Positions 1 to 6,385 of a stretch of DNA of 10,247 nt are shown here, one piece after another (the first letter of the stretch is position 1; the number at the start of each line of letters is the position of its first letter). The notes under the pieces were generated by a model that was not told the DNA's origin, searched no databases, and saw only the letters and a list, made by a program, of their open reading frames with translations. The translations under genes and the position numbers were made by a program. The DNA is taken from NCBI GenBank assembly GCA_944376955.1, contig CALWEB010000167.1:1-10247 (forward strand), read 5' to 3'. Source of the stretch: an uncultured Agathobaculum sp. (GTDB lineage: Bacteria > Bacillota > Clostridia > Oscillospirales > Butyricicoccaceae).

Positions 1-157
1 GCGCAGCCTCAGATTTCTTGCGGCGCTTGACGCTCGGGCTTTCATAATGCTCACGCTTGCGGAGCTCGGAAAGCGTACCCGCCTTGGCGCACGAACGCTT
101 GAAACGGCGCAGCGCGCTGTCAATAGATTCATTTTCCTTGATGCGGATCTCCGACAC
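1..157 (-). CDS. rpsU: 30S ribosomal protein bS21 (3' end cut by window edge)
   Basis: Small-subunit protein bS21, which sits on the 30S platform near the 3' end of 16S rRNA and helps mRNA engagement at initiation. Reading the minus strand from a GTG at 157 gives 52 codons up to the window edge. The protein opens with SEIRIKENESIDSALRRFKR, followed by the Cys-containing and Arg/Lys-rich helices (SELRKREHYE, then SVKRRKK), which is classic bS21. Family members are about 55-60 residues, so only a few are missing. The start is fixed by a very strong purine run GGAGGGAGGG (164-173) six bases before the GTG. No ATG lies nearby in frame. It is the last gene in the visible block, has its own consensus promoter (240-268), and lies 120 bases after the leuS stop with no terminator between. 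Identity is seen directly from the sequence. Confidence 0.96.
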   Translation of the reverse strand, partial: MSEIRIKENESIDSALRRFKRSCAKAGTLSELRKREHYESPSVKRRKKSEAA

Positions 158-163
158 AGTTTT

Positions 164-197
164 CCCTCCCTCCGCGCGTTCCACTATGGAGGAACGC
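164..197 (-). promoter_or_regulatory. rpsU leader hairpin and extended Shine-Dalgarno
   Basis: The transcribed strand has a perfect 7-bp inverted repeat, GCGTTCC (191-197) with GGAACGC (176-182), and an 8-base loop. Two bases later comes the SD run GGAGGGAGGG (164-173). A second fold is possible: TTCCTCC (188-194, part of the 5' arm plus loop) can pair with GGAGGGA (167-173) of the SD with one G-U pair. The two folds share the TTCC arm and so exclude each other; one exposes the ribosome binding site and the other hides it. The pairing is seen in sequence; a regulatory role is inference. Confidence 0.45.
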
Positions 198-239
198 TTT
201 GCACGGCCTGCATACTCAAGCACACAAAACCGTAAGAAT

Positions 240-268
240 ATTATATCTGTTTTTACCGTCCGTGTCAA
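240..268 (-). promoter_or_regulatory. Consensus sigma-A promoter for rpsU
   Basis: On the minus strand TTGACA (263-268) is followed after exactly 17 bases by TATAAT (240-245). Both hexamers match the vegetative consensus perfectly. The -35 box begins nine bases after the leuS stop codon, so it sits wholly in the intergenic gap. Transcription should begin near 232-234, leaving a leader of about 75 bases before the rpsU GTG. There is no terminator between leuS and this promoter, so rpsU probably receives both read-through from the upstream operon and this strong dedicated transcription, fitting the high demand for a ribosomal protein. Confidence 0.88.
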
Positions 269-277
269 TAACAAAGT

Positions 278-2686
278 TTAACGAACGACCAGATTGACAA
301 TTTTACCAGGCACCACAATTTGCTTGACCATTTCCTTGCCCGCAACCGCGTTCTTTACCTTCTCTTCTGCCAGGGCGGTATCGATCGCCGTCTGCTTATC
401 GCAATCCACCGGCAGCTTGATCGTACACTTGAGCTTGCCGTTAACCTGTACGGCCATTTCAACCGTATCCTCGACCGTCTTGGCCTCATCATATGTCGGC
501 CACGGCGCAATGGACAGCAAACCTTCGCCACCCATCTGCTGCCACAGTTCTTCGGTGATGTGCGGCGCGAAGGGGTTGAGCAGCGTCAGGAAGGTCATAT
601 ACTCGGCCTTATTAACGCCCTTGTCATAGAACTCGTTGAGCATGGTCATGAGCGCTGCAATCGCCGTGTTTGCCTTGAGGTTGTCCGCATCCTCGCCGAC
701 CTTCTTGATCGTACGGTGCATGAGTACCTCGTGCTGCTTGGAGTATGCGTCGCCCTCCTGCACCTTTTCGGCCAGACCCCAGACGCGTTCGAGGAATCGA
801 CGGCAACCCTTGATCGACTTCGGGCTCCACGGCGCAGCCTTCTCGAAGTCGCCAATGAACATTTCATACAGACGCATGGTATCTGCGCCATAGGTATCTA
901 CAATCTCGTCCGGGTTGACAACGTTGCCGCGGCTCTTGGACATCTTCTCGCCGTTTTCGCCGAGAATCATGCCATGGCTGGTGCGCTTAGCATACGGCTC
1001 CTTGGTTGGCACTACGCCAATGTCATACAGGAACTTGTGCCAGAAGCGGCTGTACAGCAGGTGAAGCGTGGTATGCTCCATACCGCCGTTGTACCAGTCC
1101 ACCGGCGACCAGTATGCCAGCGCTTCCTTGGAGGCAAGCGCCTTGTCGTTGTGTGGATCCATATAGCGCAGGAAGTACCAAGAAGAACCGGCCCACTGCG
1201 GCATAGTATCGGTCTCGCGCTTGGCCGGGCCGCCACAGCACGGGCAGGTTGTGTTAACCCAATCCGTCATCTTGGCAAGCGGGCTTTCGCCATTCTCGGT
1301 AGGCTCATAGCTCTCCACGTCCGGCAGGGTCAGCGGCAGCTGATCCTCCGGGATCGGCACCCAGCCGCACTTCTCACAGTAAACCAGCGGGATGGGTTCG
1401 CCCCAGTAACGCTGGCGGGAGAATACCCAGTCACGCAGCTTATACTGCACTTTGGCGCGTCCGATGCCCTTCTCTTCCAGCCATGCGATCATCGCCGGGA
1501 TCGCATCCTTGACCGTCTTGCCGTTCAGGAAGTCAGAATTGACCAGAATACCGGTCTCATCCTTGGCGGTAAAGGCCGCCTTCTGCACATCCTCGCCGCC
1601 GGAAACGACCTCGATGATCTCGCAGCCAAATTTCTTGGCAAACTCCCAGTCGCGGTCATCGTGCGCCGGAACGGCCATGATCGCGCCCGTGCCGTAACCC
1701 ATCAGGACATAGTCGGAAACGAAAATCGGGATTTCGCGGCCGTTGACCGGATTGATCGCAGACACGCCATCCAGCTGGACGCCGGTCTTGTCCTTGTTCA
1801 GCTCAGTGCGCTCGAAATCCGACTTGCGTGCGGCTTCCTCTCGATAGGCTCGTACTGCGTCGATGTTTTTGAGCTTATCTGCCCACTTCTCGACCGCCGG
1901 ATGCTCAGGCGAAATGACCATATAGGTCGCGCCAAACAAGGTGTCGGGACGGGTGGTGTACACGGTCAGGGTATCGCCCTCGGTGGTCTTGAAATCGACC
2001 TCCGCGCCGGTCGAGCGGCCGATCCAGTTGCGCTGCTGCACCTTAACGCGCTCGATGAAGTCCACGTCGTCCAGATCGTCGATCAGGCGCTGTGCATACT
2101 TGGTGATGGCCAGCATCCACTGGCTCTTGGTCTTATGGACTACCTCGCTGCCGCAGCGCTCGCACACGCCGTTGACAACTTCTTCATTCGCCAACACGCA
2201 TTTACAGGAGGTACACCAGTTGACGCTCATTTCCTTCTTGTACGCAAGGCCCTTTTTGAACAGCTGTAAGAAGATCCACTGCGTCCACTTGTAATAGTTC
2301 GGGTCGGTCGTGTTGATCTCACGCGACCAGTCGAACGACAGGCCGAGCGATTTGAGCTGGCTCTTGAAACGCGCAACATTCTTCTTGGTGACTTCTGCCG
2401 GGTGGATGTGATTCTTGATGGCGAAGTTTTCGGTCGGCAGGCCGAACGCATCCCAGCCCATCGGGTACAGCACATTATAGCCCTGCATACGCTTTTTGCG
2501 CGCCACGATATCGAGCGCGGTGTAGGAACGCGGGTGGCCTACGTGCAGACCCTGGCCGGACGGATACGGAAACTCGACCAGCGCGTAAAACTTCTGCTTT
2601 TCGCCGCCGTTTTCCGCTTCGAAGCAATGTGCCTCATCCCAGATGTCCTGCCACTTTTTTTCAACCAATTTGTGATCGTACTTCAA
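278..2686 (-). CDS. leuS: Leucine--tRNA ligase
   Basis: Cytoplasmic class I aminoacyl-tRNA synthetase charging tRNA-Leu with leucine using ATP. The 802-residue protein has every landmark in order: the HIGH-type motif HVGH (48-51); a first zinc cluster with C158, C161, C175 and C178; the CP1 editing domain with the threonine-rich TTRPDT (244-249) and AVPAHDDRD (338-346), which holds the conserved editing aspartate; further Cys pairs at 437/440 and 481/484; SSWYFLRY (501-508); KMSKS (581-585); and the anticodon-binding and C-terminal domains. The length is normal for bacterial LeuRS. The start is TTG, supported by AGGGGG (2695-2700) eight bases upstream. It lies 80 bases after rsfS, a gap that holds a strong stem-loop. 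That gap is too short for a T-box leader, so tRNA-sensing control common for Firmicutes synthetases is not visible here. No frameshift or missing motif was found. Confidence 0.99.
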   Translation of the reverse strand: MKYDHKLVEKKWQDIWDEAHCFEAENGGEKQKFYALVEFPYPSGQGLHVGHPRSYTALDIVARKKRMQGYNVLYPMGWDAFGLPTENFAIKNHIHPAEVTKKNVARFKSQLKSLGLSFDWSREINTTDPNYYKWTQWIFLQLFKKGLAYKKEMSVNWCTSCKCVLANEEVVNGVCERCGSEVVHKTKSQWMLAITKYAQRLIDDLDDVDFIERVKVQQRNWIGRSTGAEVDFKTTEGDTLTVYTTRPDTLFGATYMVISPEHPAVEKWADKLKNIDAVRAYREEAARKSDFERTELNKDKTGVQLDGVSAINPVNGREIPIFVSDYVLMGYGTGAIMAVPAHDDRDWEFAKKFGCEIIEVVSGGEDVQKAAFTAKDETGILVNSDFLNGKTVKDAIPAMIAWLEEKGIGRAKVQYKLRDWVFSRQRYWGEPIPLVYCEKCGWVPIPEDQLPLTLPDVESYEPTENGESPLAKMTDWVNTTCPCCGGPAKRETDTMPQWAGSSWYFLRYMDPHNDKALASKEALAYWSPVDWYNGGMEHTTLHLLYSRFWHKFLYDIGVVPTKEPYAKRTSHGMILGENGEKMSKSRGNVVNPDEIVDTYGADTMRLYEMFIGDFEKAAPWSPKSIKGCRRFLERVWGLAEKVQEGDAYSKQHEVLMHRTIKKVGEDADNLKANTAIAALMTMLNEFYDKGVNKAEYMTFLTLLNPFAPHITEELWQQMGGEGLLSIAPWPTYDEAKTVEDTVEMAVQVNGKLKCTIKLPVDCDKQTAIDTALAEEKVKNAVAGKEMVKQIVVPGKIVNLVVR

Positions 2687-2728
2687 CGGTATTTCCCCCT
2701 AAAGTGAATGGTTTATTTTAGGCGCGGT

Positions 2729-2762
2729 AACGCGGCGGACACATCCCTGTATCCGCCGCATC
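2729..2762 (-). other. Long GNRA-capped stem-loop between rsfS and leuS
   Basis: In minus-strand RNA, GCGGCGGA (2752-2759) pairs with UCCGCCGC (2732-2739). The helix continues inward through a U-G wobble (2751/2740) and A-U, C-G, A-U pairs to the four-base loop GGGA (2744-2747), which fits the stable GNRA class. Outward, U-G, A-U and G-U pairs (2760/2731, 2761/2730, 2762/2729) could add three more. On the opposite strand the 2740/2751 position would be an A-C mismatch, so the helix is best as RNA in the direction of the genes. No U-run follows, so it is not a normal intrinsic terminator. A processing, mRNA-stability or attenuation role is inferred. Confidence 0.6.
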
Positions 2763-2766
2763 CCGT

Positions 2767-3132
2767 TTATTTTTCTTCTATGCCAAGCTCCGCGAGCGAA
2801 ACGGGCGTGCCGTCCTTCCACAGGTTCTCCAGATTATAGAACTTGCGCGCCTCCGGCATGAACACATGCAGTACCACGCAACCGTAGTCAAGCAGCATCC
2901 ACTGCGCGGATTCATAACCCTCCGTGTGGTGTACCAGTGTTTCATGATCATACTTGAGCCGCCACTCCACGTTGTCGGCCAGCGCCTTGACCTGCGTAGT
3001 GGAGGATGCCGAGCAGATGACAAAATATTCGGTCAATTCGGTCAGCCGCTCCACCTGCAACACTTCAATTTCCTGCGCCTTCTTTTCCTGCAGCGCTTCG
3101 CAAATCGCCTTTACGGTTTCTTTTGCAGTCAA
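2767..3132 (-). CDS. rsfS: Ribosome silencing factor RsfS (Iojap/YbeB family)
   Basis: Binds uL14 on the 50S subunit and blocks joining with 30S, lowering translation in stationary phase or starvation. From a TTG at 3132 the protein is 121 residues, the usual family size. The Iojap/RsfS pattern is clear: an N-terminal helix with a Lys/Glu-rich stretch, then EIEVLQVERLTELTEYFVIC, SSTTQVKALADNVEWRLK, HHTEGYESAQWMLLDYGCVV and HVFMPEARKFYNLENLW. The TTG start is chosen because GAAGGAG (3141-3147) lies eight bases upstream. An in-frame ATG at 3201 would add 23 residues but would overlap the end of the LCP gene and has no family support. It follows the LCP gene by 22 bases. The yqeK-LCP-rsfS grouping with nadD upstream is a known Firmicutes neighbourhood. 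Family is seen from sequence; function is from family knowledge. Confidence 0.96.
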   Translation of the reverse strand: MTAKETVKAICEALQEKKAQEIEVLQVERLTELTEYFVICSASSTTQVKALADNVEWRLKYDHETLVHHTEGYESAQWMLLDYGCVVLHVFMPEARKFYNLENLWKDGTPVSLAELGIEEK

Positions 3133-3154
3133 TGTTCTAACTCCTTCTCTATCT

Positions 3155-4825
3155 TCATGCTTCCGGATCAACCACCACAGCGTCTCCGCCGCCGCTTTCA
3201 CCGCCGCCGGTCATGCCGCCACCTGTAGCCTCACCACCACCAGTCGTGCCGCCGCCTGTGGTTTCTCCACCGCCGGTCGTGCCGCCGCCTGTGGTTTCTC
3301 CGCCACCGGTCGTGCCGCCACCTGTGGTTTCTCCGCCACCGGTCGTGCCGCCGCCTGTGGTTTCTCCGCCACCGGTCGTGCCGCCGCCCGTGGTTTCTCC
3401 GCCACCAGTCGTGCCGCCACCTGTGGTTTCTCCACCGCCGGTCGTGCCGCCTTCTGTTGTGTCGCCGCCTGTGGTTTCTCCGCCGCCGCTGTTTTCACCG
3501 CCGGACGAACCGGAAGAATCATTGTAATCCTCGTCTGAGGTATCGCCCCAGACGCTGGTATCCTCACCCGAGCTGACGCCACCGCTCCAGCCGCCGGAGC
3601 TTCCGCCTTCCGGACCGCCAACCATATCCAGCGTTGTAATCGGTTCCTCATACGGGTTGAAATACTTGTTGACCAGATCGAGCGTCTCCTGATAATACGG
3701 GAAGAAGAACGAATACTGGTATGGATCACTGCCGGCGTAACTCATTGCGCCGTAACCAGGGAGGGTGAAGAACTGGATGCTTTCGTTTTTGATCTGCAAT
3801 GCCTGCATTCCCATCCAGAGCAGCTCACCCGCAGTCAGGTCGGTCTTAACGTTTTTGAAAACAGCATCCGCAATCGAAGAGATCTTGGTGATATTTTTCA
3901 GCTGAAGCACCTCGGCTGCCAACGACTTGAGGAATTTCTGCTGGTTTTCCACACGGCCTTCATCACCATTGGCATACTGCATGGAATAATCGTTATTATG
4001 ACGCCAGCGCAGGAACTCCACGGTCTGCTTGCCGTCCAGATGCTGCATTCCTGCATACAGGTCAATGTGCAAGTTCTGCGAAGGGTCATCATATTGCATC
4101 CGGAAGGGGACTTCATAATCGATACCGCCGATCGCGTCCACAATCGCCGCGATGCCGTCAAAGTTCACAATCACATACTTATCCGGCTTAAAGCCCATGA
4201 TGCGTTCGATCTCTGTTTTGGTCTGTTCAATGCCCTTGCTCATACCATATGCCGCGTTGATTTTACGGCTTGCACCGCTCAGGCCATTGTTGCACATGGT
4301 ATCACGCGGAATATTCATGACGTTGATGGTCTTTTTATTGACATCCATCGTGGCAACCATCAACGCATCGGTTCGGGTCTCATCCTCATCTACCGCGCCG
4401 ACCACAAAGGTGAATACATCGTCGATACGCGTGCCCGAATTGAGCATACTGTTGACGTCGATCTTATCCCCATTTTCCTTATCCTTGATGGTGGGATCAT
4501 TGGCCTGCGGTGGACGGACAAAGAGCACGGCAGCCGCTGCCACACAAAGCAACAGCGCCAGCACAACCACGGTGATAATAATAATCCGCCTGCGCTTCTG
4601 CTGTTTGGTCGGCTGTTTTTTTACCTTCGCGCCTTTTTTCCCCGTCGGCTTGGGTGCGGACTGCACTGCTCGCTGCGCCGTCGGCTTGGGTGCGGACTGC
4701 GGCGCTTTCTGCACCGTAGGCATCGGCTTTTGATTGGTCTTGCCCGCGGCCTGCCGCGGCGCGCTTTGCTTCTGCGTGCGGTTTGTCCGGCCGCTGTGGC
4801 CTCCGCTGCCTCCAAAAAGTTTCAA
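3155..4825 (-). CDS. LCP (LytR-CpsA-Psr) family cell-wall phosphotransferase with repeat tail
   Basis: LCP enzymes sit in the cytoplasmic membrane and transfer lipid-linked glycopolymers (teichoic acid or capsule type) to peptidoglycan. The 556-residue protein has four parts. Residues 1-80 are a basic, Pro/Ala/Gln-rich cytoplasmic stretch with a 12-residue repeat (QSAPKPT at 43-49 and 55-61). Residues 81-103 are one membrane helix rich in Ile/Val/Leu/Ala. Residues 132-390 are the LCP domain, with DEDETRTDALM (146-156), NIPRDT (171-176), GMQHLDGKQTVEFLRWR (259-275) and GDEGRVENQQ (287-296), matching the conserved Asp/Arg sites for the pyrophosphate-lipid substrate. Residues 404-556 are a Gly/Thr/Ser/Glu tail. 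The start is TTG with GGAGG (4836-4840) upstream. It begins 24 bases after yqeK. There is no LPXTG motif at the end. The natural polymer substrate cannot be told from sequence. Many databases mislabel such genes as LytR transcription regulators. Confidence 0.95.
   Translation of the reverse strand: MKLFGGSGGHSGRTNRTQKQSAPRQAAGKTNQKPMPTVQKAPQSAPKPTAQRAVQSAPKPTGKKGAKVKKQPTKQQKRRRIIIITVVVLALLLCVAAAAVLFVRPPQANDPTIKDKENGDKIDVNSMLNSGTRIDDVFTFVVGAVDEDETRTDALMVATMDVNKKTINVMNIPRDTMCNNGLSGASRKINAAYGMSKGIEQTKTEIERIMGFKPDKYVIVNFDGIAAIVDAIGGIDYEVPFRMQYDDPSQNLHIDLYAGMQHLDGKQTVEFLRWRHNNDYSMQYANGDEGRVENQQKFLKSLAAEVLQLKNITKISSIADAVFKNVKTDLTAGELLWMGMQALQIKNESIQFFTLPGYGAMSYAGSDPYQYSFFFPYYQETLDLVNKYFNPYEEPITTLDMVGGPEGGSSGGWSGGVSSGEDTSVWGDTSDEDYNDSSGSSGGENSGGGETTGGDTTEGGTTGGGETTGGGTTGGGETTGGGTTGGGETTGGGTTGGGETTGGGTTGGGETTGGGTTGGGETTGGGTTGGGEATGGGMTGGGESGGGDAVVVDPEA
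3209..3439 (-). repeat. Tandem 33-bp repeat, seven units, coding Gly/Thr/Glu tail of the LCP protein
   Basis: Seven consecutive 33-base units fill 231 bases exactly and stay in frame. Six encode the identical 11-residue unit GGGETTGGGTT (residues 463-528). The seventh, nearest the C-terminus, is GGGEATGGGMT. The six protein-identical units differ in DNA only at synonymous positions (for example ggt/agt, gccgcc/gccacc and cct/ccc on the plus strand), and the units at 3275-3307 and 3341-3373 are identical in DNA. Degenerate copies extend upstream to about 3487. Such arrays change copy number by slippage or recombination, so the count may vary between strains or be misassembled. Confidence 0.95.
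4642..4700 (-). repeat. 23-bp direct repeat in the cytoplasmic N-terminus of the LCP gene
   Basis: A 23-base segment at 4642-4664 recurs exactly at 4678-4700, a 36-base (12-codon) period. It encodes two copies of QSAPKPT in the basic, proline-rich region before the membrane helix. It looks like a small in-frame duplication, separate from the Gly/Thr array at the other end of the same gene. Confidence 0.85.
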
Positions 4826-4849
4826 ACGATTCCTGCCTCCAGTATTGTC

Positions 4850-5431
4850 CTATTCGTCACGCCAGCGGATGCCATGCCGGATCATATCGTTATATGCCGC
4901 AACCGTATCGCTGTGTATCAGTTTGCCGCGCTCGACCAGTTCGGTCAACGTTTGGTCATAACAATAGAGCAGCGCACGGTCGATGCTGAGCCGCGCCAGC
5001 GCGCGCGCTTTTTCCACACCCGGGAAATCACGCGTGTCTTCAATGTAGTCGGCCAGATAAAGGATTTTATCCAGCAATGTCATTCCATGCTTTCCGGTCG
5101 TATGGCAGGCAATCGCATTGCAGATGTCCTCGGGCATCCCGTATTCCTCCCGCGCGATGGCCGCTGCCGTTTTGCCGTGCAGCATTTTCGGTTCGCTTTT
5201 TTCCACGGTACAGGGTATTATACCGTATTTCTCACATAAATTCAACTGTTCCTGCGGAGAAAGATGCTTTGTTATGTCGTGCAGGATCGCAGCCACCCCG
5301 GCCTTTTCCGGATCGCCACCAAAACGTTCCGCCAGCCTCCTGGCCGCCCGCTCGCAGCCGAGCGTATGCTCATACCGGTATCCGTGCAGCCTCGACAGGA
5401 TCCCTTTCCTCATTTCATCGTTACACAACAT
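4850..5431 (-). CDS. yqeK: HD-domain phosphohydrolase YqeK (probable symmetrical Ap4A hydrolase)
   Basis: A 193-residue HD-superfamily protein of the YqeK family. Bacillus and other Gram-positive members split diadenosine tetraphosphate (Ap4A) symmetrically into two ADP. Metal-ligand motifs are intact: H22 in YEHTLG, the HD pair H51-D52 in AILHDITK, H85 in MLHGKTAA, H110 in ACHTTG with H115 five residues on, and D128 in LADYIED. The start is ATG at 5431, with a G-rich purine stretch (GGCGGGGAAAG) just upstream. A second in-frame ATG, six codons in, lacks an SD. The gene follows nadD after 37 bases and precedes the LCP gene. The nadD-yqeK pairing is widespread in Firmicutes. Fold and metal site are seen in sequence; the Ap4A substrate is from family knowledge and was not tested here. 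Confidence 0.95.
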   Translation of the reverse strand: MLCNDEMRKGILSRLHGYRYEHTLGCERAARRLAERFGGDPEKAGVAAILHDITKHLSPQEQLNLCEKYGIIPCTVEKSEPKMLHGKTAAAIAREEYGMPEDICNAIACHTTGKHGMTLLDKILYLADYIEDTRDFPGVEKARALARLSIDRALLYCYDQTLTELVERGKLIHSDTVAAYNDMIRHGIRWRDE

Positions 5432-5468
5432 AACTTTCCCCGCCTTTCTGTTTTTATATCGCTTGTTG

Positions 5469-6062
5469 TCAATAACCGTAAAGGTGATTTTGCTCGATAT
5501 AATCCGCGACCGCGGGCGCAGTATAGCGGCGCAACGCGCCGCCCTGCCGCAGCTCGGTCGATGAAATGGTCAGGCTGGCCCCCTCCACCAGTTTGATTTC
5601 GGCATGGAGGGTTTCATGCAGCCGTGCGGACTTTTCCCGCAAGGCAGCCCAATCGTCATCCTCACGCGCACACACTGCCAATGTGCAAAGACGTGCAATC
5701 TCATCCGGCGCGCGCCAAATACGGTCGAACGACAGCAGCATATCCGTGCCGACGATCAGGTATAAGTCCGTCTCGCCCCGCGCGTGCAGCGCGCGCAGCG
5801 TATCTACGGTATAGCTCGCCCCACCGCGCTCAATTTCGAGCGGGTCCAGCTGCGCCCAAGGGATATCTTCGGTCAGCAGACGCACCATTTCACAGCGGCC
5901 GGCTGCGGTGGCCGTCTGCTCTGGCAGGGATTTATGCGGTGGGATATTCGTCGGGATGAACAGTACCCGATCCAGCCCCAGCACGTCTTTTGCCAGCTCT
6001 GCAGCATGTAAATGCCCCAAGTGCGGCGGGTTGAACGTACCGCCCAGAATGCCCGTCTTCAT
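5469..6062 (-). CDS. nadD: Nicotinate-nucleotide adenylyltransferase
   Basis: Makes deamido-NAD from nicotinic acid mononucleotide and ATP, the essential adenylation step of NAD synthesis. The 197-residue protein is full length. GGTFNPPHLGH (7-17) carries the nucleotidyltransferase HxGH signature. PPHK (41-44), SYTVDTL (83-89), the GTDML motif (105-109) and ISSTELR (166-172), which binds the ATP phosphates, follow in the usual order. The ATG overlaps the yhbY stop as ATGA (6059-6062). There is little SD of its own upstream, so translation is probably coupled to yhbY. The family could be confused only with other HIGH-type adenylyltransferases such as CoaD, but length and motifs fit NadD. Confidence 0.98.
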   Translation of the reverse strand: MKTGILGGTFNPPHLGHLHAAELAKDVLGLDRVLFIPTNIPPHKSLPEQTATAAGRCEMVRLLTEDIPWAQLDPLEIERGGASYTVDTLRALHARGETDLYLIVGTDMLLSFDRIWRAPDEIARLCTLAVCAREDDDWAALREKSARLHETLHAEIKLVEGASLTISSTELRQGGALRRYTAPAVADYIEQNHLYGY

Positions 6063-6358
6063 TTGACCAGCACGATCTTTCTCTTATCCTTATCGCGTGC
6101 CTGCCGGTATACGATGAATTTTGACCCGATGCACTGCACCGGCTCGGCGCCAGTTGCCTCGCACAACGCCTCGGACACCGTACGTGGGGTGAGCATAGCG
6201 CTTTCCAGCACCTTGCCCTTGACCAGTTCGTGCGCTTCCAGCAGCTGGTCGAGCTGCCGCTCGACTGCATCGGTCACGCCTTCCTTGCCGATAATCAGCG
6301 TATCGGCCAGCGGATTTGCCAAAGCGCGCAACTGGGCGCGCTGTTTGGTTGTCAGCAT
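6059..6358 (-). CDS. yhbY: CRS1-YhbY domain RNA-binding protein (ribosome assembly)
   Basis: A 99-residue stand-alone CRS1-YhbY (CRM) domain protein, thought to bind pre-50S particles or rRNA during ribosome assembly. The fold's marks are present: the RNA-binding GxxG loop as GKEG (24-27) in LIIGKEGVT, the HELVKGKVLE strand after the long helix, and the closing strand CIGSKFIVYR. The basic C-terminus is RDKDKRKIVLVK. The ATG at 6358 has AGGAG ten bases upstream. It follows rdgB after 27 bases and overlaps nadD by four. The small size rules out the multi-domain plant splicing relatives. Precise function in this organism is inferred from the family. Confidence 0.95.
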   Translation of the reverse strand: MLTTKQRAQLRALANPLADTLIIGKEGVTDAVERQLDQLLEAHELVKGKVLESAMLTPRTVSEALCEATGAEPVQCIGSKFIVYRQARDKDKRKIVLVK

Positions 6359-6385
6359 AAATGAAATTCTCCTGTCCTTTTGGTT

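Noticed and set aside
47..281. Small plus-strand frames at the left edge
   Set aside because: They overlap rpsU and its promoter on the opposite strand and show no convincing start signal or family.
320..2269. A 649-codon open frame on the plus strand, opposite leuS
   Set aside because: It lies entirely antisense to a complete leuS with all motifs. GC-rich codon use creates long mirror frames, and the translation shows no recognisable domain.
2687..2766. T-box leader for leuS
   Set aside because: The gap is only 80 bases, too short for stem I plus antiterminator, and no terminator-like T-run follows the hairpin.
2732..2780. Intrinsic terminator on the plus strand (hairpin then T-rich tract)
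   Set aside because: No plus-strand gene precedes it, and the helix has a mismatch in that orientation. The T-rich bases belong to the end of rsfS.
3133..3201. Longer rsfS start (ATG at 3201)
   Set aside because: It would overlap the LCP coding end, lacks family similarity in the extra 23 residues, and the TTG at 3132 has a well-placed GAAGGAG.
3209..3439. CRISPR-like regular repeats
   Set aside because: The units are contiguous with no spacers, keep the reading frame and encode protein.
3213..3527. Plus-strand frame encoding a Pro/Val/Ser repeat protein
   Set aside because: It is the reverse reading of the 33-bp Gly/Thr repeat of the LCP gene and ends with the array. The minus-strand reading continues a real catalytic domain.
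3998..5239. Plus-strand open frame of 413 codons opposite the LCP gene and yqeK
   Set aside because: It spans two well-supported minus-strand genes and has no family-like motif.
5453..5472. Promoter-like TTGACA and TATAAA between nadD and yqeK
   Set aside because: The hexamers (5467-5472 and 5453-5458) are only eight bases apart, far from the 16-18 needed, and TTGACA overlaps the nadD end.
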